Shown here in pieces: positions 20,376 to 28,895 of a stretch of 64,000 nt of DNA. Made by a program: the position numbers and the translations under genes. Where the stretch lies: assembly GCF_003234815.2 (NCBI RefSeq), contig NZ_CP126279.1, forward strand, positions 3,340,809-3,404,808, written 5' to 3'. Under the pieces are notes generated by a model. That model was not told the origin of the DNA. It was given only the letters and a program-made list of their open reading frames with translations, and did not search any database. This stretch comes from Curtobacterium sp. MCBD17_035. GTDB taxonomy: Bacteria > Actinomycetota > Actinomycetes > Actinomycetales > Microbacteriaceae. Position 1 is the first letter of the stretch; each line of letters starts with the position of its first letter.

Positions 20376-20855
20376 TCAGCGAGGTGCGGATTCTGACACC
20401 GAGGCTGCGAGGAGCGAGCCCAGACCCAGCACGGCAGCAGCTACCCGGGCCCGGTGCGCCATAGCCCAGCGGTTCCGCACACCTTCCCATCCCTCCGGCG
20501 GGTTCTCGGACGACCACGTCAGCAATCGGGCGTTGATGGGCAGCTCGACGGCGACGGTGATGGCCAGAGCGGTCAGCTGGCCGGTGAACCCGACAACGGT
20601 CAGGCGGGACGCGCGCGAGGATCCCTGCCGGCGTCGCACGACGGCCATGGCCAGGTTGGCCGCTACGGCAGCCGGGAGCAGTGGCCCCATCACTGGCCGG
20701 AGATTGCGCACGGTCGCCTGCTGCACCTCGATGTACGTGCGCGGCGAGAAGCTCACAGTCGCGGGTCCGAGACTGGTCAGGGTGCCGAAGAACACGCCCG
20801 TCGAGAGGATGGCGGTGAACAGGCTGGCGAAGTGAACGACTGGACCGAGGCGCAT
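20376..20855 (-). CDS. DUF1772 (anthrone oxygenase-like) membrane protein
   Basis: 159 residues with four helices (about 8-28, 58-74, 84-103, 135-152). The helix-2 loop and the ending NRWAMAHRARVAAAVLGLGSLL fit DUF1772, a family related to fungal anthrone oxygenases. Bacterial members are uncharacterised. Confidence 0.75.
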   Translation of the reverse strand: MRLGPVVHFASLFTAILSTGVFFGTLTSLGPATVSFSPRTYIEVQQATVRNLRPVMGPLLPAAVAANLAMAVVRRRQGSSRASRLTVVGFTGQLTALAITVAVELPINARLLTWSSENPPEGWEGVRNRWAMAHRARVAAAVLGLGSLLAASVSESAPR

Positions 20856-21052
20856 GAGTCATTGTCTTCGATAGCAGGCGGGAAGAACAGCGGCTCACGC
20901 TCGGGTCGGTGCATCGCTTCCGACTGGATGTTCCGCTTCAAGACGGCGTGCCCGCCGAAGCACAAGGACCCTGTGGACGTTCGAGCACTGGCAGAGAAGT
21001 ACGGGTACGAGATACCGGCGACTCATCGGGGGCCCGTTCGATCGCCAATCCC

Positions 21053-21295
21053 CTACCGGATGCGTGAGCGGTGGGCGGGCGGCCGAGGCAGCACCGGGGT
21101 GAGTACACCTCCGACCAGAAGGACCAGACCAAGGCCGGCGATGAGGAACTCGCCGAGGACTTCTGGAGCATCGAAAACAGCATGCTCGTCGAACCAGGTC
21201 CCGAGGATTGCGCCGTCGACGGAGTCGACGACCATGATGACCAGTCCCAGGAAAGCCGTAACCCAAGCCCACAACCGCTGCATCCACCCGAGCAT
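21053..21295 (-). CDS. Small two-helix membrane protein
   Basis: 80 residues from ATG 21295 (MLGWMQRLWAWVTAFLGLV). Two helices flank an acidic loop; the second is EFLIAGLGLVLLVGGVL. No family recognised. The start is uncertain by up to 16 codons. Confidence 0.5.
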   Translation of the reverse strand: MLGWMQRLWAWVTAFLGLVIMVVDSVDGAILGTWFDEHAVFDAPEVLGEFLIAGLGLVLLVGGVLTPVLPRPPAHRSRIR

Positions 21296-21516
21296 GGCCG
21301 GTGGAACCGCCGCGCTGCTGAAAGCGCGTCGACGACCAGCCAACGCGTCGACGAAAGCACCCTCGGTTCTCAGTCGGTGAGAAGCGACCTCGACCGTCTC
21401 GCTCCAAGATCGACCACTGAGACGGGTCAGCTTGACTCCCGAGCTCGTCCCATGCTCTGCATCGGTGCCTCGCCTCGGCCGGTCGCCCGGGTCGTCCGGG
21501 CAGCGCGCGCCCCTCG

Positions 21517-22350
21517 TCAGCGGAAGTCTTGTACGTGGTCCTGTGCCCAGGTCTCGACGGTCAGCGGTGGCCTGCCGAGCAGGCTCTCGACTGCGTCCGC
21601 TGCGAGCCCGGCGGGGAGCATGGGCATGTTGCCCTGTGCTTCGATCACGCGGTCGACGACGAACGGCGGCAGCTGTGTCAGGAGCTCGGTGCGGTAGGTG
21701 TCGGTGTCGATCTCGACGAGGTCGACCGCCTCGTCGAGCGCGTGCGCGATCGCCGCGACCTGCTGACGCACGGTCGACGGGCCCGGGCCGAGGACGGCGT
21801 GGGCCTTGCCGCGCTGGGTGTCGTCGAGCAGGGACGCGGCCGCGACCTCGGCGATGTCTCGTTCGTGCACGGGAGAGGACACCGCGTTGGGGAACGCCGT
21901 GCGCAGCTCTCTGCGCGTGCGGATGCTCTGCCAGCGCAGCATGTTCGACGCGTAGTAGCCGGGTCGTACGAACGTCCAGTCCAAGCCCGACTCCTGCACG
22001 GCTTTCTCGACTACGCGGTGCTGCTCGGCGATGGGGTCGGATCCCGTGCTCGCGGAGATCACCGAGGCAGAGGAGAGCACCACCACGTGCTCCACCCCGG
22101 CGTCCCGAGCGGCGGCAGCGAAGTCGGCCGCGGTCTCCGGGCGGGCGTAGAGAAAGACCTTGTCGACGCCGTCGAGGGCATGCGGGAAGGTCTCCGGCGC
22201 ATCGAGATCGAGGGAGACAACCTCTCCCTCGTCCGAGAACTGGCCGGGACGCGGGGAGCGGCTTGACGCCCGCACCGCCGCACCTGCGGCGATCAGGGTC
22301 GTGAGCACCGCACCTCCGACGTTTCCGCTGGCACCGGTCACGAGGATCAC
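21517..22350 (-). CDS. NmrA/SDR-type NAD(P)H-binding protein
   Basis: 277 residues from GTG 22350 (VILVTGASGNVGG). The TGASGNVG loop binds the dinucleotide and the SSASV and FVRPGYYASN segments match atypical SDR/NmrA proteins. I chose GTG 22350 because GGGGCAGGA precedes it and it leaves the operator at 22374-22420 outside the coding region. Divergent from a MarR gene that presumably controls it. Confidence 0.84.
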   Translation of the reverse strand: MILVTGASGNVGGAVLTTLIAAGAAVRASSRSPRPGQFSDEGEVVSLDLDAPETFPHALDGVDKVFLYARPETAADFAAAARDAGVEHVVVLSSASVISASTGSDPIAEQHRVVEKAVQESGLDWTFVRPGYYASNMLRWQSIRTRRELRTAFPNAVSSPVHERDIAEVAAASLLDDTQRGKAHAVLGPGPSTVRQQVAAIAHALDEAVDLVEIDTDTYRTELLTQLPPFVVDRVIEAQGNMPMLPAGLAADAVESLLGRPPLTVETWAQDHVQDFR

Positions 22351-22373
22351 CAACGTTCCTGCCCCTTTCGGTA

Positions 22374-22420
22374 CTGTTGCTGTGTCAACAGTATTCAAGG
22401 AGATGTTGAAGTGTCAACAG
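22374..22420. promoter_or_regulatory. MarR operator in a divergent promoter
   Basis: CTGTTG (22374-22379) and CAACAG (22386-22391) form an 18-bp palindrome. GTGTCAACAG is repeated directly at 22382-22391 and 22411-22420. The second copy overlaps the MarR start codon, which fits autorepression. Confidence 0.6.
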
Positions 22421-22884
22421 ACAATCCGAGTGAGCTGTGGCAGCTGTGGAAGCGGAGCCACGAGGCGGTCCGATCCGCGATCGTTGCGGACGTCATCGCT
22501 CACTCCGAGCTCACCGAGCCTGAGTTCTCGGTGCTGATCCACCTCCACGACGCGGGCGGCAGCCTGCGGCAGAACGCCTTGGGGCAGGCGCTCGCGTGGG
22601 ACCGGACCCGGCTGTCCCACTTGGTCTCCCGCATGGAAACCAGGGGGACTGTGGCACGCCGGAAGCTCACCAATGGCGTCGACATCGAGCTCACCCCGAC
22701 AGGGCGCAGACACTACGAGGAGGCCCGCCCCCATCTCGACACTGCAGTCCAAGAGCACCTCCTCGACCGGCTCGACGAAGAAGACACTGCCGCCCTCACT
22801 CGCGTCCTGCGGCACCTCAGCGGAGCACGGAGACCGCCCCTCGGCCCGAAACGGCGCGTCCCGGACACTCGCACAGTTCCTTGA
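22411..22884 (+). CDS. MarR family transcriptional regulator
   Basis: 157 residues from GTG 22411, preceded by AAGGAGATGTTGAA. The winged helix region has QNALGQALAWDRTRLSHLV and the wing METRGTVARRKL. Divergent from the NmrA-like gene. Ligand unknown. Confidence 0.88.
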   Translation: MSTDNPSELWQLWKRSHEAVRSAIVADVIAHSELTEPEFSVLIHLHDAGGSLRQNALGQALAWDRTRLSHLVSRMETRGTVARRKLTNGVDIELTPTGRRHYEEARPHLDTAVQEHLLDRLDEEDTAALTRVLRHLSGARRPPLGPKRRVPDTRTVP

Positions 22885-23328
22885 CCTCGCCACCCCCGCC
22901 AACAAGGCTGTCAGTCAATGCCTGACCGCGCCGCCCCGACCTCCTGAGTACAGCGACGTACCTGTTCTCGAGGCGGCAGGGACACTGGGACGCGTTGCAC
23001 ACGCCCGCACGCTACCCCCATTCAGAGGCCGCTATGCGGCATCAAGTGCGAGACGCTGACACTCCATCGACGTCGACCGCGTCGACTCGCCCCCGACCGA
23101 CGTGCGGCCGCCCGAACCGAGTGAACAGCTCCGCCACTGAGGTCGGTGACCTCGGGCGCTCGACGTCGGATCCCCTACGAGCCAGCCGGCTGGCCGTGAG
23201 CGACGGCGCCGCATGCGGCGCGAAGCCGGGGTCGCGGCATCGAGCCACTCGTGGGGCACGGCGGTATCGCCAGAGGGGAGACCAGTTCTGGCGAGCGACC
23301 CTTCGTCGATGCTCTTGGGGTCGGGTGG
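22885..23328. other. Gene-free stretch
   Basis: About 440 bp between a MarR gene and the convergently read SDR gene. I see no supported coding frame, RNA gene or clear hairpin. Confidence 0.4.
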
Positions 23329-24120
23329 CTAGAGAAGGCTCGTGAGCACGCCACCGTCGGCCCGGACGGCGGCGCCGTTCGTCGCGGACGCCATGGGGCT
23401 CGCGAGGTACGTCACGAGCGCCGCGATCTCGGCCGGCGCGATGAACCGTTCGAGGAGGGTGGTCCGGTTCTCGCCGATGATCGCCCGTTGCACCGTCTCG
23501 ACGGGGAGTGACCGGGCCGCCGCGATCGCGTCGACCGTGGACGCGACGCCGTCCGAGTACGTGGGCCCGCCGAGCACGGTGTTGACCGTGACGGCGGTGC
23601 CGCGCGTCCGCTTGGCGAGGCCGTTGCCGAGGGCGATCATCGCCGCTTTCGTCACGCCGTAGTGCACCATGTCCGCCGGCACGTTGACGCCGGACTCGCT
23701 GCCGATGAAGACGATGCGGCCCCAGCCCCGTTCCAGCATCCCGCCCAGGAGGTGTCGCGACAGTCGGACACCGCTCATCACGTTGACAGCGAAGTACCGA
23801 TCCCAGTCCTCGTCGGTGACGGACTCGAAGTCGGCGAGGCCGAACAGCCCGACGTTGTTGACCAGGACGTCCACGCGGTCGAGCGCCTCGAGTAGTCGAG
23901 CGATGTCGCCGGGATCGGCGAAGTCGGCGGCGATCCCGGAGAGGTCGGAGCTGGGGCGCTCTCGCCTCAGGCGTTCGACGGCGTCGGCGACGTGGGCACG
24001 GTCTCGGCCGTTCAGGATCACCCGTGCGCCTTCGGCGGCGAGTGCGGAGGCGATCGCGTACCCGATGCCCTGCGTCGATCCACTGATGAACGCCGTCTTG
24101 TCCTGGAGTTGCAGGTCCAC
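23329..24120 (-). CDS. Short-chain dehydrogenase/reductase
   Basis: 263 residues, classical SDR: cofactor loop SGSTQGIG (near residue 13), NNVG, catalytic Ser in FIGSESG, and the catalytic pair YGVTK. The C-terminal ASPMASATNGAAVRADGG is the usual SDR ending. GTG 24120 follows GGAGGAATC. Divergent from MarR across two identical operators. Confidence 0.9.
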   Translation of the reverse strand: MDLQLQDKTAFISGSTQGIGYAIASALAAEGARVILNGRDRAHVADAVERLRRERPSSDLSGIAADFADPGDIARLLEALDRVDVLVNNVGLFGLADFESVTDEDWDRYFAVNVMSGVRLSRHLLGGMLERGWGRIVFIGSESGVNVPADMVHYGVTKAAMIALGNGLAKRTRGTAVTVNTVLGGPTYSDGVASTVDAIAAARSLPVETVQRAIIGENRTTLLERFIAPAEIAALVTYLASPMASATNGAAVRADGGVLTSLL

Positions 24121-24152
24121 GATTCCTCCTCGATCCTCTCGCGCCGCACGAC

Positions 24153-24211
24153 GCATTGACTTGCTCAGGCAAGCACCGTAGGACGGATCACTTGCCTGAG
24201 CAAGTCAATGC
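24153..24211. promoter_or_regulatory. Perfect paired MarR operators
   Basis: 21-bp arms at 24153-24173 and 24191-24211 are exact reverse complements, separated by 17 bp. Each arm contains its own palindrome, CTTGC-TCAG-GCAAG. This gives two MarR dimer sites placed symmetrically over the two divergent promoters. Confidence 0.8.
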
Positions 24212-24227
24212 ACGCTACGCTGGCGGC

Positions 24228-24716
24228 ATGGCGCGGCCGAGGATCACCGGCGAGCAACTCGAGGTCTGGGCGGCCGTGGCGACGCTGCTCGAACGGCTGC
24301 CGGCTGCCCTCGACGCGCAGCTGCAGCGGGACAGCGGGCTCACCCACTTCGAGCACGGAGTGCTCACCGCACTCGACACCGCTCCAGACCAGACGCTGCG
24401 GATGAGCACGCTCGCCGGGTACGCGAGTTCGACACTCTCACGGCTGTCCCGAGCGGTCACTCGACTCGAGCGGAAGGGATGGGTTCGCCGTGTCGTCGAC
24501 CCGACGGACGGTCGGTTCACGCTCGCGGTGTTGACCGGCGACGGACGCGAGAAGGTCGCGGAATCGACCCCCGCACACCAGGCCCTGGTCCGACGGTTGG
24601 TTCTCGACACGATCAGCCCCGAGCAGGCGCACCAGCTCGGCGTCATCGCGCGGAGCATCGCCGACGCGATCGACACCGCGCCGGCGTGGCGGCCTCCGCA
24701 GGCGAGCGACACATGA
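24228..24716 (+). CDS. MarR family transcriptional regulator
   Basis: 162 residues, closely similar in layout to the MarR at 13233 (both share a helix with LPAALDAQLQRDSGLTHFE or its equivalent). Winged helix STLSRLSRAVTRLERKGWV and wing DPTDGRFTLAVLT. It likely represses itself and the divergent SDR. A 27-codon frame beginning at 24713 overlaps its stop by four bases (ATGA) and could be a coupled microprotein, but nothing else supports it. Confidence 0.9.
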   Translation: MARPRITGEQLEVWAAVATLLERLPAALDAQLQRDSGLTHFEHGVLTALDTAPDQTLRMSTLAGYASSTLSRLSRAVTRLERKGWVRRVVDPTDGRFTLAVLTGDGREKVAESTPAHQALVRRLVLDTISPEQAHQLGVIARSIADAIDTAPAWRPPQASDT

Positions 24717-24882
24717 ACCCGCATTCCCCGCTGACGCTCGAACTGCTGACCTACGCCGCGGACGGGTCGAATCGCATCATGCACCGCGTCCGCTGAGCGT
24801 CCACCGGTCGCGATCCGCGGACTCGATCCGCAGCCGTACGTGGCTGCTGTCGGGCAGCGCGCGGCCCCAACGCAAAGAGCAC

Positions 24883-25080
24883 TCATGCAGCCACGGCGGC
24901 GAGCAGCGGAGGCCAAGACGTGAAGACCGTGACAGCTGCGAGGACGGTCACGACGAACAACGCAACGGTCACCGGTCCGAGTATCCAGCCAACCCGGAGC
25001 CGATGTGTCCGCACACTCCTTGTCCTCGCCGGAGATTCCGGCAGGGGATCGGTTAACGGACGCCGGGAGCCAGGCGGCAA
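24883..25080 (-). CDS. Possible small membrane protein
   Basis: 65 residues ending in one helix (LGPVTVALFVVTVLAAVTVF). It needs a TTG start. Plausible but weakly supported. Confidence 0.35.
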   Translation of the reverse strand: MPPGSRRPLTDPLPESPARTRSVRTHRLRVGWILGPVTVALFVVTVLAAVTVFTSWPPLLAAVAA

Positions 25081-25130
25081 CGAACCCGGTCGGGTAGAAA
25101 CTCACGTTCGCGTACGGGCTGCCGAGACGA

Positions 25131-25388
25131 TTACGGGCCGGGGTAGACGAATCCAGACGAGGTTTCTCGGGAAACAACCTGACCGGTCGAGGCATCGACC
25201 ACGCTGATGTTTCTCACGCCGAGCTCGCGCAGCTGCTGGATGCCCTGAGTGACCGCGGACGGGGAGTGCTCCGCCTGTTCCGCAGCCGAAGCAGCGGGCG
25301 CGGTCGTCATCGCACTGCCCGCGATGCCGGCGATCGCTGCGACGCCGCTGATCGACAGCGCGAGCATCGTTCGCTGGATGGTGGTCAT
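25131..25388 (-). CDS. Small secreted protein
   Basis: 85 residues with a signal peptide (basic start, hydrophobic core MLALSISGVAAIAGIAG, cleavage near ASA-A at residue 36). GAGGAGCCGCC precedes ATG 25388. The mature part (HSPSAVTQGIQQLRELGVR) has no family I recognise. Confidence 0.6.
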   Translation of the reverse strand: MTTIQRTMLALSISGVAAIAGIAGSAMTTAPAASAAEQAEHSPSAVTQGIQQLRELGVRNISVVDASTGQVVSRETSSGFVYPGP

Positions 25389-25743
25389 GGCGGCTCCTCT
25401 CGGTCCCTGCGTGGAGGCTATGGCTTGCGCCTGACGGCCACCCGAATCCTCGGAGGTAGGCCCTGGTCATCGTCTCGGGCGAGGCGTCCGCTGCGTGCAG
25501 CTGGCCCGCTCGGACGGCCGCCGCGTGCGCGTGGTACCCCGCACTTGCCGACATCGCGGCAACGCAAGCCGAGATGACTGCAATGGTGATGATGTTCCGC
25601 TGACGCACCCTGCACAGCATGCCCTCGCATGGGATCCCCGCCAATACCCTCTCTTGGGGCTCAGCGGACGAGGCGGATGCCGCCGATGAGGCAGGCACGT
25701 CGAGACGAAGTTGTGACCGCATTGTCCGCTGCACCGCGTTCGT
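25389..25743. other. Gap with a possible decayed secreted-protein gene
   Basis: A minus-strand frame from ATG 25620 begins with a signal-anchor-like segment (NIITIAVISACVAAMSASAG) and a plausible coding stretch to about 25440, but then runs out of phase into the neighbouring gene. It may be a frameshifted relative of the secreted protein at 25131. No firm call. Confidence 0.3.
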
Positions 25744-25992
25744 ATGACGTGCCATCACTGCGACACACTGCGGACTACCTATGTCACGAACTCCACCGGG
25801 CCGAAGATCCTGCAACGGACGGTCAACGTCCGCACTAGCGAGGACGGGTGGGTGTTCACGCTCCTCAACGGGGCGCCGCGGACGGACCCTGCTGACCCGC
25901 TGCTGGAAGCAGCGACTCAGGTGCTCGCGGTGCTTTCCGAGCTGCGCGCCGCGGGTCGTGGTCCGGAAGCGGTGGGGCCGGCTGATGTCTGA
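25744..25992 (+). CDS. Small hypothetical protein, first gene of an unknown operon
   Basis: 82 residues starting MTCHHCDTLRTTYVT with a Cys/His cluster, and ending in a helix (LEAATQVLAVLSELRAAG) resembling the EAxRIxxxLL helix of the downstream proteins. Its stop overlaps the start of the next gene by eight bases, which supports it being translated. Confidence 0.55.
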   Translation: MTCHHCDTLRTTYVTNSTGPKILQRTVNVRTSEDGWVFTLLNGAPRTDPADPLLEAATQVLAVLSELRAAGRGPEAVGPADV

Positions 25993-27295
25993 CCGGCAGT
26001 GGGTGCAGGACATTCGCCACGTGCAGTCAGTCTTGTCGTTGCCGTTCGGGCTCGGCTACACGATCGACATCACCCAGACCCTCACCGCCCTCGCTGCTGC
26101 CGGGATGCCGGCACGGGTGGAGGCGTTCGACCGGCTCCAGTTCGACGACGGCCGCACCGCGTTCCTCGCCACCCCGGACCCGACCACGACCGTCATTGAC
26201 GGCGACGCGGCTGGGGGCCGCTCGGACGATGTGATCCTGCTTCCTGGCGGGTCCGAGGGTGGGGTGCTGTCCCTGGTGCGCCGATACCCGGACTTGGTGG
26301 TGGTGAACGGCAAACGGGGGCGGGTGTGGGCGGACGGTCGGCAGGTGCATGGCACGTCGATGCAGCGGGAGGCGACCTCAGGGTGGCGGACCGTGTTCGC
26401 GATTGCTCGCAGCATCGTCATGCACGGTGGCGGCACGCACGCGATCGCGGACCGCACCGGCATCCCCTTCGATGACGTGCGTGCCGCGATGCCGGCTCTC
26501 GGTTCGCACGTGTTCCACACGCCCATCGGGTGGGAAGCCACGGACCGGCCTGCCCTGGTCGACTGGGCCCTCGCGGCGTATCCGGGTTACGGCGGGGTCC
26601 GAACCTGCTGGCGGCGTGACGCCACCATCGACGTGCAAGCCGACCAGCTCATCAGTCTCGGTGCGGTCATGTCCGACCGGTGGGCGGCGCAGCAGTCCGG
26701 CGTCTTCGTCCCGCCAGACCGGTTGACCGCGTTCTTCGCCGAGCATCCCGACGTGCAGGCGCTCGGCTACGAGCCTGCGTCGGCGGATCACGCGACGGTA
26801 AAGGTCGTCATCCCGCAGGACGCCACCACCCTCACCAGCGCGGAAGGGTGCTCCACGGACGACTTCATCACCGCGCATGTCATCTACGAAGACAGTTGGG
26901 TTACAGCGAACACGGACGCAGTGAACGGGCTCCGGCAGCTGCTCCACTTCCGGTCCGACCTCGCCCATGATCTCCGCTGGCACCCCAACAAGGGCAGCGG
27001 TGAGGGGCGGGGTGGGCTGATGCTGCAGTTGCTGTCACTGACCCTGGCTTACGACGACACCCGGTTCTTCGGGTCGGTCATGTTCACCGAACCTGATCAC
27101 CCCGACGATCCACCGCCGACGATCCTCATCGACCACGCCGACGAACCGCCGTGGTTCCGCCTCACCAACGTCGACGCCACTGAGCAGGACCCGTCGGTCC
27201 CGGCGATGGTCGAAGCGGACCGCATCATGCGGTTCCTGCTCCGCTACACGCCCGAACGCATCGGCCGCACCCCGGCTGACTTCCCCCAGCCCTAG
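25985..27295 (+). CDS. Hypothetical protein with repeated C-terminal module
   Basis: 436 residues, family not recognised. The N-terminal ~75 residues (with LPFGLGYTIDITQTLTALAAA and RLQFDDGRTAFLATP) have a decayed paralogue at 28432-28700. A central segment, HAIADRTGIPFDDVRAAMPAL, looks like a helix-turn-helix. The C-terminal ~85 residues (LTLAYDDTRFFGSVMFTEPD through MVEADRIMRFLL) recur at the start of the next two proteins. High-GC codon use like the host. Function unknown. Confidence 0.7.
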   Translation: MSDRQWVQDIRHVQSVLSLPFGLGYTIDITQTLTALAAAGMPARVEAFDRLQFDDGRTAFLATPDPTTTVIDGDAAGGRSDDVILLPGGSEGGVLSLVRRYPDLVVVNGKRGRVWADGRQVHGTSMQREATSGWRTVFAIARSIVMHGGGTHAIADRTGIPFDDVRAAMPALGSHVFHTPIGWEATDRPALVDWALAAYPGYGGVRTCWRRDATIDVQADQLISLGAVMSDRWAAQQSGVFVPPDRLTAFFAEHPDVQALGYEPASADHATVKVVIPQDATTLTSAEGCSTDDFITAHVIYEDSWVTANTDAVNGLRQLLHFRSDLAHDLRWHPNKGSGEGRGGLMLQLLSLTLAYDDTRFFGSVMFTEPDHPDDPPPTILIDHADEPPWFRLTNVDATEQDPSVPAMVEADRIMRFLLRYTPERIGRTPADFPQP

Positions 27296-27335
27296 CCCAC
27301 TCTGCTCAGGCCCAATGCCTTGGAGGTAGTTGCTG

Positions 27336-28190
27336 ATGATGCGTTTGGTGTCCATGCACCTGTCAAACGACCGGATCCTCTGGGGGCATGTCCTCCTCGA
27401 GGACACCGACAACCCGGACGCGCACCTGGCGCAGATCCTCGTCCGCCCCACCGATGTCGAGCCCGGGTACGAGCTCTACGACAGGACCAACACGGTGTTG
27501 TCGGATCTGAGCGTGCCGGCGGTGCGGGAGGCGAACCGGATCGTGCAGACCCTCCTCATCCCTGTTGCGAAGCGGGAGAACGCGGTCCGGGCGGTGATCC
27601 GCTCCGGCTACTTGGAAGGGTTCCCGGACGACATGCCGTGGCAGTCGCAGCTGTGGATGTACGCACGCGGGGAAGTCACCCGCGAGCAACTGTCCGCGTA
27701 CGCCGATGAAGGCCGACAGATCCCCCGCCAACCCGAACACAGTGCCGTCGGTCCTGCGGACGTTCCCGAGGACTGGTGGCAGACCGCTCAAGCGCGCATC
27801 CGCCGGAACCTGCTCAACACCACTCTCACCGAACCAGAAGTCGCCGCCGCCCTCCAGGTGAGCATCGAAGAGGTCGGTGCGCTGTTCGAAGCGAACCGGC
27901 TAATCAGCTTCGACCTCGACGGCGAGGAACGCATCCCCGACTGGCAACTCGTCAAGCCCGCCCTCCCCGAGTTCGGCGACCCGGCGTCACTGCTGCCCGG
28001 CCTCGACGTCCTCTACGCGGCGGCACCGCAGCCGCTGCTCGACGCGGCGGCGATGACCGAGTTCATGAACACACCCCGCCGCTTCCTCACCATCGAGGAT
28101 GAGCCGCTCACCCCGTTGACCTGGCTGCTGCAGGGCCGGCCCCTCGCGACGATCATCGCCCTGTTCCGCAGACGACGGTGGCGGCCATGA
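27336..28190 (+). CDS. Hypothetical protein sharing the module, with HTH-like region
   Basis: 284 residues. Residues 1-80 repeat the module (VSMHLSNDRILWGHVLLEDTD, then VREANRIVQTLL). A middle segment, LTEPEVAAALQVSIEEVGAL, resembles a helix-turn-helix, and the C-terminus ends in a basic RRRRW tail. ATG 27336 follows a consensus GGAGGT at eight bases. Its stop overlaps the next start (ATGA). Confidence 0.7.
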   Translation: MMRLVSMHLSNDRILWGHVLLEDTDNPDAHLAQILVRPTDVEPGYELYDRTNTVLSDLSVPAVREANRIVQTLLIPVAKRENAVRAVIRSGYLEGFPDDMPWQSQLWMYARGEVTREQLSAYADEGRQIPRQPEHSAVGPADVPEDWWQTAQARIRRNLLNTTLTEPEVAAALQVSIEEVGALFEANRLISFDLDGEERIPDWQLVKPALPEFGDPASLLPGLDVLYAAAPQPLLDAAAMTEFMNTPRRFLTIEDEPLTPLTWLLQGRPLATIIALFRRRRWRP

Positions 28191-28432
28191 CCAACCGGCC
28201 GGACCTGTTCCTCCTGAACGTCGCGTTCGACGTCACCGGCGTGCACGGGCACGTGTTCTTCCGCGACCCACCCAGCACCACGCTGCGGCAGGTCATCATC
28301 CGCAGCACCGCCAGCGGCAACATCTGCGAACCAGCACACGGTGATACCCGCGGCGGGTGGGAACCGTTCCTCGAGGAAACCCGCTGGCTCATCGCCCTCA
28401 CCCGGGCCGACACCTCGGAAGAGCGCAGCTGA
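28187..28432 (+). CDS. Small hypothetical protein, single copy of the module
   Basis: 81 residues that are little more than the shared module: NVAFDVTGVHGHVFFRDPP aligns with the equivalent segments of the two upstream proteins, followed by a WEPFLEETRWLIAL helix. Overlaps its neighbour by four bases, so the operon is translationally coupled. Confidence 0.65.
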   Translation: MTNRPDLFLLNVAFDVTGVHGHVFFRDPPSTTLRQVIIRSTASGNICEPAHGDTRGGWEPFLEETRWLIALTRADTSEERS

Positions 28433-28700
28433 TGGGCCCGAGGTTGAATGGGTGGCCGCCGCGTACGCCGGCAGGCCGCAGATCACGATGCCGTACGGGC
28501 TTGGCGACACCACCGACCTCACCATCACTCTCTCGGTCCTGAAGCTCGCTGGGCTTCGCGCGGTCGTGTAGGCGCACGACACGATCCGCCTCGCCGACGG
28601 CCGCCGCGCACGCTTCCCGACCGGCTACCGGACACCGACAGCAGCGATCGTGTAGCCGCCGAAGGAGACATTCGCCCCGCGGTCGGGAGCTGCTACAGCC
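28432..28700 (+). pseudogene. Decayed paralogue of the 436-residue protein
   Basis: In one frame the sequence reads MPYGLGDTTDLTITLSVLKL, then after a stop (TAG) HDTIRLADGRRARFPTGYRTP, then a second TAG. These segments align with residues 19-70 of the protein encoded at 25985. The overlapping ATG at 28432 is out of phase with this frame. Two stops and a phase change mark it as a pseudogene. Confidence 0.75.
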
Positions 28701-28895
28701 CTGTCTCGTAACCGAACACCACGACGCAAGGGCCACCGAGTCCTTGCGAGACATGGCTGCGAGGCGGTCGCCCCTGGACCTCCTCCGGGTGAAGCGGGTC
28801 GCGCTGCGGGACGTCCTACAGCGTCAAGGAACCGAGACGCCACCCGAGACGATCGAGTTGTGAAAGACTGTATCCAGCTTGATGAGGGGAAAACT

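Noticed and set aside
25102..25620. 173-residue minus frame from 25620
   Set aside because: Its second half overlaps the well-supported secreted protein at 25131 in another frame.
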